From Bullera alba (lineage: Eukaryota > Basidiomycota > Tremellomycetes > Tremellales > Bulleraceae): a stretch of 64,000 nucleotides of DNA. Under the pieces are notes generated by a model, which saw only the letters and a list, made by a program, of their open reading frames with translations, searched no databases and was not told the origin of the DNA. The position numbers and the translations under genes were made by a program. Below, in pieces: positions 46,586-57,492 of this stretch. The stretch is from positions 186,001 to 250,000 of the forward strand of contig BCIX01000001.1 in the NCBI GenBank assembly GCA_001600095.1, written 5' to 3'. The first letter of the stretch is position 1, and each line of letters begins with the position of its first letter.

Positions 46586-49143
46586 ATGCTAGGCTCGAGG
46601 TGGACAGCTGTATCTACACGTCTGTACCGCGAGATCAAGGCCCACGTCGTACTCAACACACTCGCTTCCTTCAGTAGACGCCTCAACACCGTCACAGCAC
46701 CTTTCGACATGTCCGCCTCTGCACAGCCGACACGCGGAAACACTGTGCCACTGCCAGGAGGCATCCCACCAAATCACAAAGAGCACACGGAGGCGAAGAC
46801 GACGATCCTGGTTCCCACGGATCACACGGCGTTCTTGAACCCGACACAGCAGTTCAATAGAGATTTGAGTGTGGCCGTGATTAGAGCTTGGAACGAGAGG
46901 CGTAAGGAGCGCCTGGAAGCGAAATACGAGTCAAAGAAGAGCAAGAAGGGAAAGAAGAAAGGTAAACAGGTCAAAGGGGAGGAAGGAGATGCTGCCGCTA
47001 CCACAGGTCAGTCAGCTGGCATGCGTAGTGACGAGCGGTTCAGCTGACTCGGAGCAGAGGAACCAGAGCAGCCGGTAGCTGGGCCATCTACGGAGACCAA
47101 GAAGCCGTTCAAAGCACCTAATATCAAGATCATCGAGGCTCTCTCTGCCACCGGTCTCCGGTCAATCCGGTATGCGAAGGAGATCCCAGATGTCAAGTGA
47201 GTGTCAGGATACAGCGCTGCGAGAGGAGGAGTATTTTGATCGTGTTTCCAGATATGTTCTGGCAAATGACTTGTCTCCCTCTGCGTGTGAAGCGATGAAG
47301 ATGAACATAGCATACAATGGTGTAGGCGAGGATCCAGTTGCGGAGACCGCGGAGAGGGAGCAGAACGCGGTATCGAAAGAGGGCCAGACATCACAGGCAG
47401 CAGTCGAACCCGAAGAACAGGCTGTCAATGGAAGTGCGGAATTGCCCTACGGTAGAAGAGCGGGCTGTAGAGGGAAGGTCAGGGTGAATGAGGGCGACGC
47501 CTGGTGAGTCGTGCTAATCAGATGCTCAAGCAATTTGCTGATCTGGCCACCTCAGTGACCTCATGTACGCTCATCGCCAACCTGCGAAGAGAGTCGAGGT
47601 GGTGGATCTAGATCCATATGGTACAGCTGCTCCCTTTATCGACGCTGCGATAGGGTGTATCGCCGACGGAGGTGAGCTGTCCGCTCGCTATTTGCCTCTG
47701 CGTCAGCTGACATGATAATGCAGGCCTGCTTTGTGTGACATGTACAGACGTCGCTGTGCTTGCTGGCTCGCAATACCCCGAGAAGGCGTAAGTCTTACGG
47801 CTATCGAGTGCTTTGCAGTCTGACGATCCTTCCAGATTCTCGAACTACGGAGGCGCATGCGTCAATGCGGAGTATAGTCACGAGGTCGCACTGAGGCTGG
47901 TGCTCAACTCGCTCGCTCAGGCAGCGGCTCGCTATGGTCGACACATCACGCCGCTTTTGTCCTTCTCGATAGACTTCTACGTCAGGCTTTTCGTCACTGT
48001 CGACACCGGTGCGAATCAAGTCAAAGACTTGGCCAGGTGAGTCGTCTTTATCGCAGACTGGGGTGATCCGCGTCATATGCTGATGTCACTTAGTAAAACT
48101 GGTCTGGCACACATATGCTCTCACTGCCAGAGCTATGTCCTCCAACCCTTCGGCCGGATAGTCGAGAGAGAGAACAAAGCCGGCGGTCTGCTCAAGGTCC
48201 ATCGAGCGGCTCAGACGGTCTCCAACGACGGATGTCCAGAATGCGGCAGCACACAGCATGTGAGTGAGACTAGGTGATTTCGTGGTGTGTGATTGACGAG
48301 ATGGTTGATAGGTCGGTGGACCAATGTGGCTGGATGCGATACACGATTCTGAATTCGCCGATCGGGTATTGAAGAGCATTGACGGGCAGAAAGACTCTTA
48401 CAACACTTGGGCAAGGATGCACGGCATGCTCACCCTAGCGAAAAACGTGAGCAATCTTCTGCGGATCTGAGCTGAGTGTCTTTCATCAGGAAATCGAGGA
48501 GCCATTCTACTTCACGGCCAACCGAGTCGGCTCTCACTTCAAGAGCACGTCTGCTCCCTCCTCTCTCGCAGTGTGAGCTATGGAGTCGATCATGTTTCTC
48601 GCGCCTAACTGATATGTGATGTCAGGAACGCGCTGCTGAACGCTGGGTATAAGCTATCCCGGTCACACGCCTCAGCGGGTTCTATCAAGACGGACGCACC
48701 GAGATCTTTCGTCTTCGACATCGCTAGGGAATTCATCAAGACGCATCCCGTCAACCTGGACAAGATCCCCGAACGGAATCCAGCGAGGAATCTGCACGCA
48801 AAGGGACAGACGTGAGTCATATCCCTCTATTCCTTGCTGCTTGGTCCAGCCTGCACACCTTTTGGGGTAACTTGCTGACGGGTGTAGGCACGAGATTGAC
48901 TTTATACCGCATCCCGATGCCGCGAAATTCGAGCGTGGGGAGAAAGTGGTTTACTACCAGGAAAACCCATTACCGAATTGGGGTCCAGGTTCGCGAGCTA
49001 GGAGTGTCCGTAAAGCGCCCGAAGGCAGTTCCGCGGCTGCTCCAGCTGCGGACAGTGTAGTCAGTACCGCTGCCGAGGCCGAGAAGAGGAAAGCAGAGGA
49101 CGGTGAGGATATGACAGCGAAGAAGCCCAAGCTGGGAGAGTAG
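46586..49143 (+). CDS. TRM1: tRNA (guanine26-N2) dimethyltransferase
   Basis: Predicted 672 residues. Exons: 46586-47006, 47058-47196, 47252-47503, 47556-47671, 47724-47787, 47836-48036, 48094-48259, 48312-48446, 48490-48572, 48626-48811, 48888-49143. Trm1 makes m2,2G26 in nuclear-encoded and mitochondrial tRNAs with S-adenosylmethionine. Family signatures include [33 protein letters not shown] (the SAM site), [15 protein letters not shown] and [13 protein letters not shown] zinc-ribbon-like pair, CSHC and CPEC, lies near 48115-48243. The tail ends in Lys-rich [18 protein letters not shown]. The first 41 residues are basic and hydroxylated ([15 protein letters not shown]), like a mitochondrial presequence, and a second ATG at 46709 starts MSASAQP. 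Its 3' end is 76 bp from that of CFD1. Confidence 0.95.
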
Positions 49144-49219
49144 ACAGACGCATGAGTATGCAATGTCTTATGGCATATTGTACAACATTCTATATTATAT
49201 GCTACGTGCTGTGCTATGC

Positions 49220-50263
49220 TCAAGATGATGCTGTTGCTGATTGCGCTTGAAGTCGTTCATGGATTGCCGTCCTCCTCTTGTCTATTCCGTCGAGAACGCC
49301 TTTGGCGATGTTTTGCCAGACTTTGGCTGATGCAGTAGCGAGATATCTATCCAGCAAGGGGAATTGCTCGTGACCGTTCTCGGCATGTCCATTCGTACCA
49401 TTGGCGGAGTGTCCATTCGCGATCTGTCCTCCATCTCCGTTGGCATCGATGGCTGTATCCGACTCCACAGTGATCCCTGCCCCTGGTATCTCCCCTTTGC
49501 TAACGGCGTCCAGCAGTCCCACTAGAACGGTGTCTATTGGGACTCTTCCCAAGAAGTCGAGGTTATTCTGAATGGCCATATTCTCCCCACCGCCTCTGCC
49601 GAATGTATCGCTGATTTCGCCACAACAGGGGCACGCATACCCCGCCATATTCTCCACCAGACCTAGGACCGGTAATGCCAATTTCCTCGTAAACGACAGT
49701 GACTTGATTGTATCGTTAAGTGCCGTCGTTTGTGGTGTTGTAATGAGCACCGAAGTTGGCGTATTAGGTCGTTGGGGCGTAGGCGTGAATAGAGGATGCA
49801 GATGGGTGAGTAGAGAGATGTGTTCGTCTGAAGTTCCGGGAGGTGTATCGATCACCAAATAGTCTAAATCGCCCCAACGAACTTCGCTTAGAAATTGCCT
49901 GATCATACCATCCTTCTTCGGTCCTCTCCAGACCACACTATCCCCCCTATCTTTGAGCAAGAAGCCGATGCTCATGACACCCAGCCGTCTCCCTTGGTCG
50001 ACGTACACGGGGACCCAGCCAGACGACGATTGATGGACCGTGGCTCCGGGTATATCCAGTCCGACCATCCGTGGCAATGAAGGTCCCGTCAAGTCGAGGT
50101 CGAGAAGGCCCACTCGAACATCTGGTGACGTGGCTAGGAGGGACAGTGCCAGCTGGACGGAAGACGATGATTTGCCAACACCACCTTTACCGCTGAGGAC
50201 GATGATGATGTTCTTGACAGAGGCAAGTCGGCGGGACACCGGTGTTTCGAGAGCTTCCGCCAT
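49220..50263 (-). CDS. CFD1: Cytosolic Fe-S scaffold ATPase Cfd1 (NUBP2)
   Basis: Predicted 347 residues in one uninterrupted exon, rare in this intron-rich window. Cfd1 with Nbp35 forms the scaffold of the cytosolic iron-sulfur assembly pathway. The deviant Walker A GKGGVGKS is at residues 25-32, and [14 protein letters not shown] and [12 protein letters not shown] follow. The C-terminal cluster-binding CxxC is C211-C214 ([13 protein letters not shown]). There is no N-terminal four-cysteine ferredoxin-like motif, which separates Cfd1 from Nbp35. A Gly/Asn/His-rich insertion ([15 protein letters not shown]) breaks the C-terminal third and looks like a flexible loop. The frame is open upstream to 50404 but the first ATG is at 50263 (MAEALETP). 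Confidence 0.93.
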   Translation of the reverse strand: MAEALETPVSRRLASVKNIIIVLSGKGGVGKSSSSVQLALSLLATSPDVRVGLLDLDLTGPSLPRMVGLDIPGATVHQSSSGWVPVYVDQGRRLGVMSIGFLLKDRGDSVVWRGPKKDGMIRQFLSEVRWGDLDYLVIDTPPGTSDEHISLLTHLHPLFTPTPQRPNTPTSVLITTPQTTALNDTIKSLSFTRKLALPVLGLVENMAGYACPCCGEISDTFGRGGGENMAIQNNLDFLGRVPIDTVLVGLLDAVSKGEIPGAGITVESDTAIDANGDGGQIANGHSANGTNGHAENGHEQFPLLDRYLATASAKVWQNIAKGVLDGIDKRRTAIHERLQAQSATASS

Positions 50264-50703
50264 GGTGGAGTGGGCGATCAGATTCAGCAATTGTGTAGAG
50301 AGACTCGTCCGCACCCCTTTTTGGCTTTGTCGCTGTCGTTGCTGAGCTGATGATGTGTGAGGAAGCAGCTGGTGATAGAGGTCGACTTGAACATGACGAT
50401 CCAAAACAAATCCAAAAGCTAGAGTAAGCTGGATCTACTCCGGTGGAGATGGTCCAAGCGGGAACATTTGATCATCCCCCCCACTTTAAATGTTGACTCG
50501 CCACCGTACGCAGAGAGCGCAACCTATAGCTGGCCTCGAGTGCATTTGGAGTGCATCCATCTACTCTGCGTTCGTCAACTCATCCAATCTCGACAACCCA
50601 AAAGGAATCTGCCTGTACGCTCGGACAGGCCATCTCAAAGAGACAGCTGCTCCGGCAACCCTTTTCGACTACTTTGACCAGCACCCACAGGGCACTATAC
50701 ACC
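50264..50703. promoter_or_regulatory. Divergent spacer CFD1 / PRP6
   Basis: A 440-bp divergent promoter. No exon, RNA gene or clear element recognised. Confidence 0.4.
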
Positions 50704-53700
50704 ATGTCCATCAATATCGGTACGGTCAAGCACATCCCAAAGGAGACGCGGTACACCTTCCTCCAGGTACGTCGGCAGGCCACGGAGCGATTGAAGAGCT
50801 CTCATTCTCTTGAGATTTGCAAGATGAGCTGACTGAGGTAATAGATGGCCGCGCCTGCCTCATATGTCGCTGGTCTCGGTCGAGGGTGAGTTTACCCCGC
50901 TTATTGTCAAGGAGAACCCGCTAACTCGTTGTGTAGTGCCTCTGGATTCACCACGCGGTCGGATATTGGCCCCGCGAGAGAAGGTCCTAGTGCGGAGACC
51001 ATCGCGGAGGCGCAGGCGAAACGAGGGGAGGATGTCCCGGATCCCGATGCCCTCCAGGATCCAGATGACGAGAGGAACTTGTTCGCCGGAACGGTCTACG
51101 AGGCAGATGACGAAGAGGCAGATCGGATCTGGGAGAGTGTTGATGAGAGAATGGAGGCCAGGCGAAAGTCCAGACGGTGAGTCTTTGGCTCTGTCAAAGT
51201 TGGACCCCTCACCTGACATGCTGTCGCAGTGAAGCGAGTGAAGCGGAAGCTGCGGCAAAGGAGAGGGCCAACAGGCCAAAGCTGCAAACACAATTTGCGG
51301 ACTTGAAACGAACCCTCTCGACACTTACGGACGCCGAATGGGCAGCCATCCCTGAAGCAGGAAACTTGACGGGAAAGAGGAGGAAACACAACTTGCGTTT
51401 GGAGGAGAACCAGAATGGCAAGAGCTACGCTGTATCGGATACAGTCATGGCCGATGCCGCTGGTAGGAATCAGCTGCTAGGAGAGCTCGATGCCGCACAG
51501 CAGGAGGTAAGCTCAACCCCGTCTCAACAGGTCTTCCAGCTGACACTGAAGCAGAACGGCGGATTCGATACTCCAGCTGGAGATGGAACTATGACGGATT
51601 TCGTGTCGATAGGAAACGCCCGTGACAAGGTTTTGTCCTTGAGGCTGGATCAGGTGAGTCACACGTGGATAACTTGTATTGGATATCGCTTACCCACATT
51701 GCAGGCCTCGAAAGACGCTACTAGTGGATCTTCGACGAGTGTCGACCCAAGAGGATATATGACTGCGTTGAACAGTCAGATCTTGCAGACAGATGCGCAA
51801 ATAGGGTGAGTAGTTGCGTCCCAATCGGCACTACTTGTGCTGACTGAAATCAGTGACATCAAACAGGCAAGACAGCTGTTGCAGAATCTTATCCAGTCGA
51901 ATCCGAAGCACGCTCCAGGATGGATTGCCGCGGCGTCGTTGGAAGGTGAGCGGCCGCATAGCCCCCTTAGTGTAATTCTGCGCTGACGGCCAATCTCAGT
52001 CCACGCGAAGAAGATGGTTTCCGCGCGAAAGATCATCGCGGAGGGATGCGAAAAGTGTCCCAAGAGCGAGGATGTATGGTTTCATGCTGCCGAGCTGAAT
52101 GTGAGCTGGCTTGCTATGTCACTGGACCCTTTAATAGCTGACGCACCGTTGTCTAGACTCCCGAGAACGCCAAGGTCATTCTGGGTCGAGCTGTGCAACA
52201 TGTACCTCAGTCAGTTAAGATCTGGCTCAAAGCCGCGTCACTGGAGAGCGACGTCTCTGCGAAGAAGAGAGTCCTGCGAAAAGGTCAGTTGTAGTGATGC
52301 CTAGGTAGCAGGGATCAGCTGACTCTTTACTGCAGCGCTGGAATTTGTTCCCAATTCCGTTCGTCTGTGGAAGGAAACCGTCAATCTCGAAGACGACCCG
52401 GAAGACGCTCGAATCCTACTCACTCGCGCGGTCGAAGTCATCCCCAAATCCGTCGAGCTATGGCTCACGCTCGCCCGGCTTGAGACACCTGACAAGGCTA
52501 GGAAAGTGCTCAACTCTGCTCGAGCTCAAATACCGACCTCTCACGAGATCTGGATTGCGGCCGGCAGACTGGCGGAACAGCCTGTTTCCGATCAGACGGA
52601 TGTGAAACCGGAGAACGAGGCCGAGCAGCGGAAGAAGATGGCGGAGAGCGTGGACAAAGTCATGGTCACGGCGGTTGCGCGATTGGCCAAGGCATCGACG
52701 GTGTTGAGTCGGGAGCAATGGCTCCAAGAGGCGGAAAAGTGCGAGGCGGAAGGCAGTCCGTTGACAGCACAAGCTATCGTCAAAGCGACGATACATGCCG
52801 ATGTGGAAGAAGAGGATCGGAAGCAGACCTGGTTGGAGGACGCAGAGAGGGCCGAAAAGGGCGGTTTCTTCGAGGTTGCAAGAGCGGCATTTGTGGTATT
52901 GCTGGAGACATTCCCGACTTCACCTTCAGTCTGGCGAAAAGCGGCAGAGTTCGAGAAAGCTCATGGTACACCGTGAGTCGCAGCATGCCGATCTTAAAGT
53001 CACGAGCTGATAGGCCATTTTAGACAAGCTGTGCAGGACATTCTGGCAAAGGGATATCACCACTGCCCTCACGCCGAGGTGCTATGGCTCATGGCGGCAA
53101 AGGAGAAGTGGCTTGGAGGCGATATTCCAGGCGCTCAAGCCATCCTCGCCGACGCGTTCAAGCAGAACGAGGACTCCGAGTCGATCTTCCTCGCTGCGGC
53201 GAAACTCGCTTCCGAGACCAACGAGATGGAAGCGGCAATCCAGATTCTGCAAAAGGCTCGAGCTCAGGCCGACACTGAAAGAGTGAGTGACAATCCCATG
53301 AAGATCTGTAAAGACTGTACTGATGGTTTTGATAGATCTGGATGAAGTCGGCAGCACTCGAGAGGCAGTTGGGTAAACTGGACGAAGCGTTACAAACGCT
53401 ACAAGAGGCTATTGCCAAATACCCCCAATTCGACAAACTTCACATGATGCGAGGTCAGATCCTGGAAGATCGCGGAGAGGTTGTTCAAGCCCGAGCGGCA
53501 TATGCGCAAGGATGTCGCTCGTGTGCCAAATCGATACCCCTGTGGATCCTCTCGGCTAGGCTGGAGGAGAAGGCGGGAGTGACTATCAAAGCGCGATCCC
53601 TGCTGGAGAAGGCCAGGCTGTACAATGCCAAAAACGACGAGCTTTGGGCGGAGAGTATAAGAATAGAGGAAAGAGGCGGTAGTACCCAACAAGCAAAGAG

Positions 53701-54233
53701 TATCCTTGCAAGAGGTGAGTTTACATTGTTCCACAACGCTTCACGTGGATTGACGCTAATGACCGGACTGGCAGCAATGCAAGAATGCCCCACGTCACCA
53801 TTACTCTGGTCGATGGCAATCTTCATGGAGTCGCCTGCTCAGCGAAAAGGTCGGTCCGCCGACGCCATCAAGAAAGCCGGCGAGCATCCGGCGGTCATTG
53901 TCGCTGTTGCGAGGTTGTTCTGGGGGGAGAGGAAGATTGAGAAGACGCGGCAGTGGATGCAACATGCCATCACTGCCGACGCGGATTATGGAGATGCTTG
54001 GGGATGGTGGCTGAAGTTTGAGAGGCAGCACGGCGAGCCGGTGAGTACCATCGTGGGTCAGAGAGCATGATGTACTGATGCTAGGGTAGGAACGGCAGGA
54101 GGCTGTAAGAGCCAAATGTGAGGCTGTGTCGCCGCATCATGGGCCGGTGTGGCAGTCTGTGGCCAAGGATCTGGGTAATATCGGTAAACCCACCCGGGAC
54201 ATCCTGGAGCTAGTGGCAGACAGACTGGAGTGA
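50704..54233 (+). CDS. PRP6: U5/tri-snRNP splicing factor Prp6 (HAT/TPR repeats)
   Basis: Predicted 957 residues. Exons: 50704-50766, 50845-50885, 50937-51176, 51230-51653, 51705-51805, 51854-51945, 52000-52100, 52157-52283, 52336-52972, 53024-53282, 53336-53714, 53775-54040, 54090-54233. The PRP1 N-terminal domain is clear: [42 protein letters not shown] and LDAAQQE. Then ARDKVLSLRLDQ and DPRGYMTALNSQ lead into about 19 HAT/TPR-like helical repeats (KQARQLLQNLIQSNPKHAPGW, SVRLWKETVNLE, AGVTIKARSLLEKAR). Prp6 bridges U5 with U4/U6 in the tri-snRNP. An apparent GTAAGC donor in the exon near 51507 is ignored because reading through preserves the known domain. Length agrees with the human protein (941). 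Confidence 0.95.
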
Positions 54234-54431
54234 GGCTCGTGCTCATATGCACTAGGTAGCTCGTGGAGTGTCAGCTCTCGGCACGATCATTGTAACCACT
54301 GCAACTGATCCGTATAGGCAAATTTTCCACTCTCACTTGCATACGGGTATATCGAAACGAATCTAACTAGGAATACTCTACGATGGACCAAAAACTGTCA
54401 CTGATGCAGCACACTCACTCGCTGACCGAGC

Positions 54432-55206
54432 TTAGATTCTGCCACTGGGGTAGAACTTCGATGAAGGGGATGGACCATTGGATGGAGCAGCTTTGGAGCT
54501 TCGACTTCGATTCCGGCCTGTCCAAACATCCTTCTGTGGTCCCCAGGCGGACTGGTTCGTTGGCTCCGGGAGCCTCGATGGAGGCATGGACGACCTGTCG
54601 AACGCGGAGGATCTCGCGACTGTTTCGCGGTAGATCGCGTCTGAGGCGTGCGCCTTCACCGCGTCGACCGAGTAACCTGACAAGACCTTGATGGCGTCTT
54701 CGACCGAGGACTCTGCTCCATCTCGCATTTTGCGGAGGAGGCCAGAACTCAGATAAGGCCTGGCGGAACCGATGATGCCGTCGACGATCTGGTCCATCAC
54801 TGTGCCGATCAGATATCTGGAGTTGGATTCGTCGAATTCGTGCGCAGCGCCATGGGTGCTTCCACAGCCATCACTGAGAACAGGTTGGTGTCAGCGACAC
54901 ATCCCCGATGTCTAAGAACACTGATGACGAGAGCTAATAGGTGAGGTGATCGCTCACCAGTACTGAGATTTGGTTTCAGGGAAGTAGTCGACCCTAGGAG
55001 GACGTCAGCTGTGCTGCGCATTGAGGTCCGAGGGGAGAGGTACACTTACCAATTGTCAGAGATGCCGGGTAGAGGTAAGGGCGGTGGGGGCGGATTGTGC
55101 GAGTACGCGGAGCCTAAGTGAGAACGAAGCGTGAGCAAGATCTTCATGGTCTAGGTATAAGTGACTACTGACTTGAATGTGTTTCATACATGCTAGGAGC
55201 GCCCAT
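54432..55206 (-). CDS. Unrecognised small protein, Pro-rich N-terminus
   Basis: Predicted 191 residues in four exons: 55173-55206, 55050-55113, 54958-54993, 54432-54873. It starts MGAPSMYETHSS, then a polyproline stretch (NPPPPPLPLPG), GISDNWVDYFPETKSQYCDGCGSTHG with a CxxC, and a helical middle (YLIGTVMDQIVDGI, LLRKMRDGAESSVEDAIKVL). A Ser/Pro/Lys-rich tail ends the chain. No family is recognised and no signal peptide is visible. All junctions keep phase and donors are GTCAGT/GTAAGT/GTGAGC, so I treat it as real. Convergent with PRP6 (198 bp). Confidence 0.6.
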
Positions 55207-56282
55207 GATGATATTGTCTTGTGAGGCTTTGAAGGATCAAGGATGAGAGCAGGCAGAGTCGTAGCCTAGTAGAGTGAGAATGCAAGAGGGTGTCAAGAGA
55301 GAGTAAAACGAAGACAAAGTGCTCGACTCGTCCGGCTTATGTAAGAATTCTGACCCCCGCTGGGGTATGTTACATGTCTGACCACTCCTCAATCACTCCT
55401 CGAGCAGCTTCGCGTTCCAGCACTTTCGAGACGGGCGCGAAGAGAGGTCGCTCTCGCTTGAAATTCGATCGCCAAATGAGAAGCCTGCCAACTTATGACA
55501 GTATACTTTGTCCATCCTTTGTCTGACACCTCCTGGTGGTGATGACGAAGCATACAGCGTCTGTATATGCTGGTGGGGCATATATGACGCTGAGGAGGTC
55601 GCTGGATGGGATCAAAGGATCCACCGCCACTTTTGCCGTGAGCTCTCCACTTGCATCCCTCGTTGAAACGCGAAGCACGGCAGATAGGGGGTTATGAAGC
55701 TCCTTATAGCACCGTATCGGCCGAGACCCCCTATCGATACTAGCAGAGACGTCCAACCTACTCGTGGAACCTTGACGTACTCATATGATCATCAGATCAT
55801 GCACCTCCCCCGGTCATCCGCCACAATCGCCACCCAGCCAGGAGCTGTCGAACGCGCGTGGCTGGTTTTTGCCTTTTGTCCATTTGCAATGTTCGTCCCT
55901 GGAAATCTACTGTTCGACTGTGTTCAACTTGACCTTGCTTTGCTGCTCACTCACTCGACCTCGAGCGAAGCCACTCTCGACGCGTGCATCGACCACATAC
56001 GCGGATCTAGGCGCAGGGCGTGTAGGTATAAATATTAGAGGACACTTCGTTTCGACTAGAGAGGATATCGGCATCTCGGACGCTTGCCATCAATATCGGG
56101 CGCGTGTCGGCAAAAGCCTTCTATAACTCAACCCGCCTCCATCGACCTTCATCTGCATCAGACATCCGGGCACGGTTCACCACCACTCCCGCTAGCTGGC
56201 CTCGCGGGTGATAGCATCCAACCACGCGGCTGTCAGTCTGCTTGAACTCGACGCGACCACGACAACGCCCTGAAGGCTCAAC
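55207..56282. other. Divergent spacer, CSE4 promoter
   Basis: 1076 bp. TATAAATA at 56027-56034 is a strong TATA candidate for CSE4, about 250 bp before its ATG. A 114-codon plus-strand frame at 55694-56038 overlaps it and has no family resemblance, so it is not called. Confidence 0.45.
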
Positions 56283-57049
56283 ATGGCCAGAACGGTGTCC
56301 GAGTCTCAGCCGCATGGCGGTCGGCCATCCGTCAGTGGGAAGACGGGGGTGCCTCGAGCGAAGAAGAATACGGCGAGGAAGAGTACGGGTGGGAAAGCAC
56401 CTCGGATGAGTGGGCCTCGGTATAGCGGTGAGTTCAGTCACTAGCATTCCCGAAAGCTAGTCAGAGCGCTTGGACCGGGAAGACTCCGTCAAACAAGATA
56501 CAGGCTTCATTCGGGATGTGGGAGGTTATTTGGCGGTGGAAAGCTGACACGAAAATATAGCAGCTGGAAACGAAGCGCCGTCGCCTAAGAAACGGAGGTT
56601 TAGACCCGGTACAAAGGCGTTGAAGGAGATACGACAGTATCAAAAGTCTTCCGACCTCTTACTGGCAAAACTGCCCTTCTCCCGAGTGGTAAGTCTCAGG
56701 TTTCATCACATTCCGAACCTCCATGTATCGTGTGAGCTCGGAAAGGCGTGGAAAGCTCATAACCCGAACTTAGGTACGAGAAGTCGCTATGAACATGAGA
56801 TCGATGGACGCAGGCGAGCTGCGTTGGCAGTCGACAGCGATTCTAGCATTACAGGAAGCAGCAGAGGCATTCATGGTCCACCTATTCGAGGACACGTGAG
56901 TTTGACAAGGATTGTTGTATTGCGGATTGGGACTGATGAGGATCCTTGGTAGGAATCTCTGCGCAGTGCATGCGAAACGAGTCACGATTATGCCTAGGGA
57001 CATCCACCTTGCAAGGCGTATACGCGGGCCATGGGGCGGAATGGGATAG
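56283..57049 (+). CDS. CSE4: Centromeric histone H3 variant (CENP-A)
   Basis: Predicted 163 residues, longer than canonical H3 (136). Exons: 56283-56427, 56561-56688, 56774-56895, 56953-57049. The histone fold is complete: [16 protein letters not shown] (alpha-N), [54 protein letters not shown] and ARRIRG. CENP-A marks are the Trp at 109 where H3 has Phe, the hydrophobic [10 protein letters not shown] instead of EAYLVGLFED, and a divergent 57-residue tail rich in Arg/Lys. It builds the kinetochore nucleosome. The tail contains [12 protein letters not shown] at residues 30-41, identical to H3 positions 6-17. The C-terminal GPWGGMG is unusual. The ATG is the first one after the TATA box. Confidence 0.92.
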
Positions 57050-57492
57050 ACCCATAATCAGGAGGGGGTATATGTGTATTGGACAAGGATGGGTATAGAC
57101 TCAGGTCTCAGAGGCGGATGCTGTGAGGACCCAGAGAGCCAGGATTCCAGACTTGGGCGGGAATTGGGCTATTACAGGAGCTTGCAGATTGAGGAGATAT
57201 GGAATGCGACAGTCATCCCTAGCGAGACGGAGACCGGAAGGGCCACGATGGAATTAATGTTTGTATTGGTAGAGTTATGCACCCTGGCCACGAGTTCCAG
57301 GTACCTATGCAAATGAGAAGCAGAACCTTGACCATACGATACATGTCCGTCACCCAAAGATACCGCTATACTCTATCACTCTATACCACAGATATCGACA
57401 CTCCCCCCTCGCCTAACAGCATATCGGCAAAACCCATCTACTCCCTGCCTGTCGTATACCATACTTTCTCTTGCTCTGAGCCGTTTCCCCGG
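57050..57492. other. Convergent 3' spacer CSE4 / SPE2
   Basis: A 443-bp spacer between two stops. No gene, RNA or repeat recognised. Confidence 0.4.

Noticed and set aside
51508..51531. GTAAGC...CAACAG inside PRP6 as a 24-bp intron
   Set aside because: Too short for an intron here, and reading through keeps frame and gives the expected linker before the ARDKVL motif.
55694..56038. 114-codon plus-strand frame upstream of CSE4
   Set aside because: It runs over the TATAAATA box of CSE4 and shows no recognisable domain.
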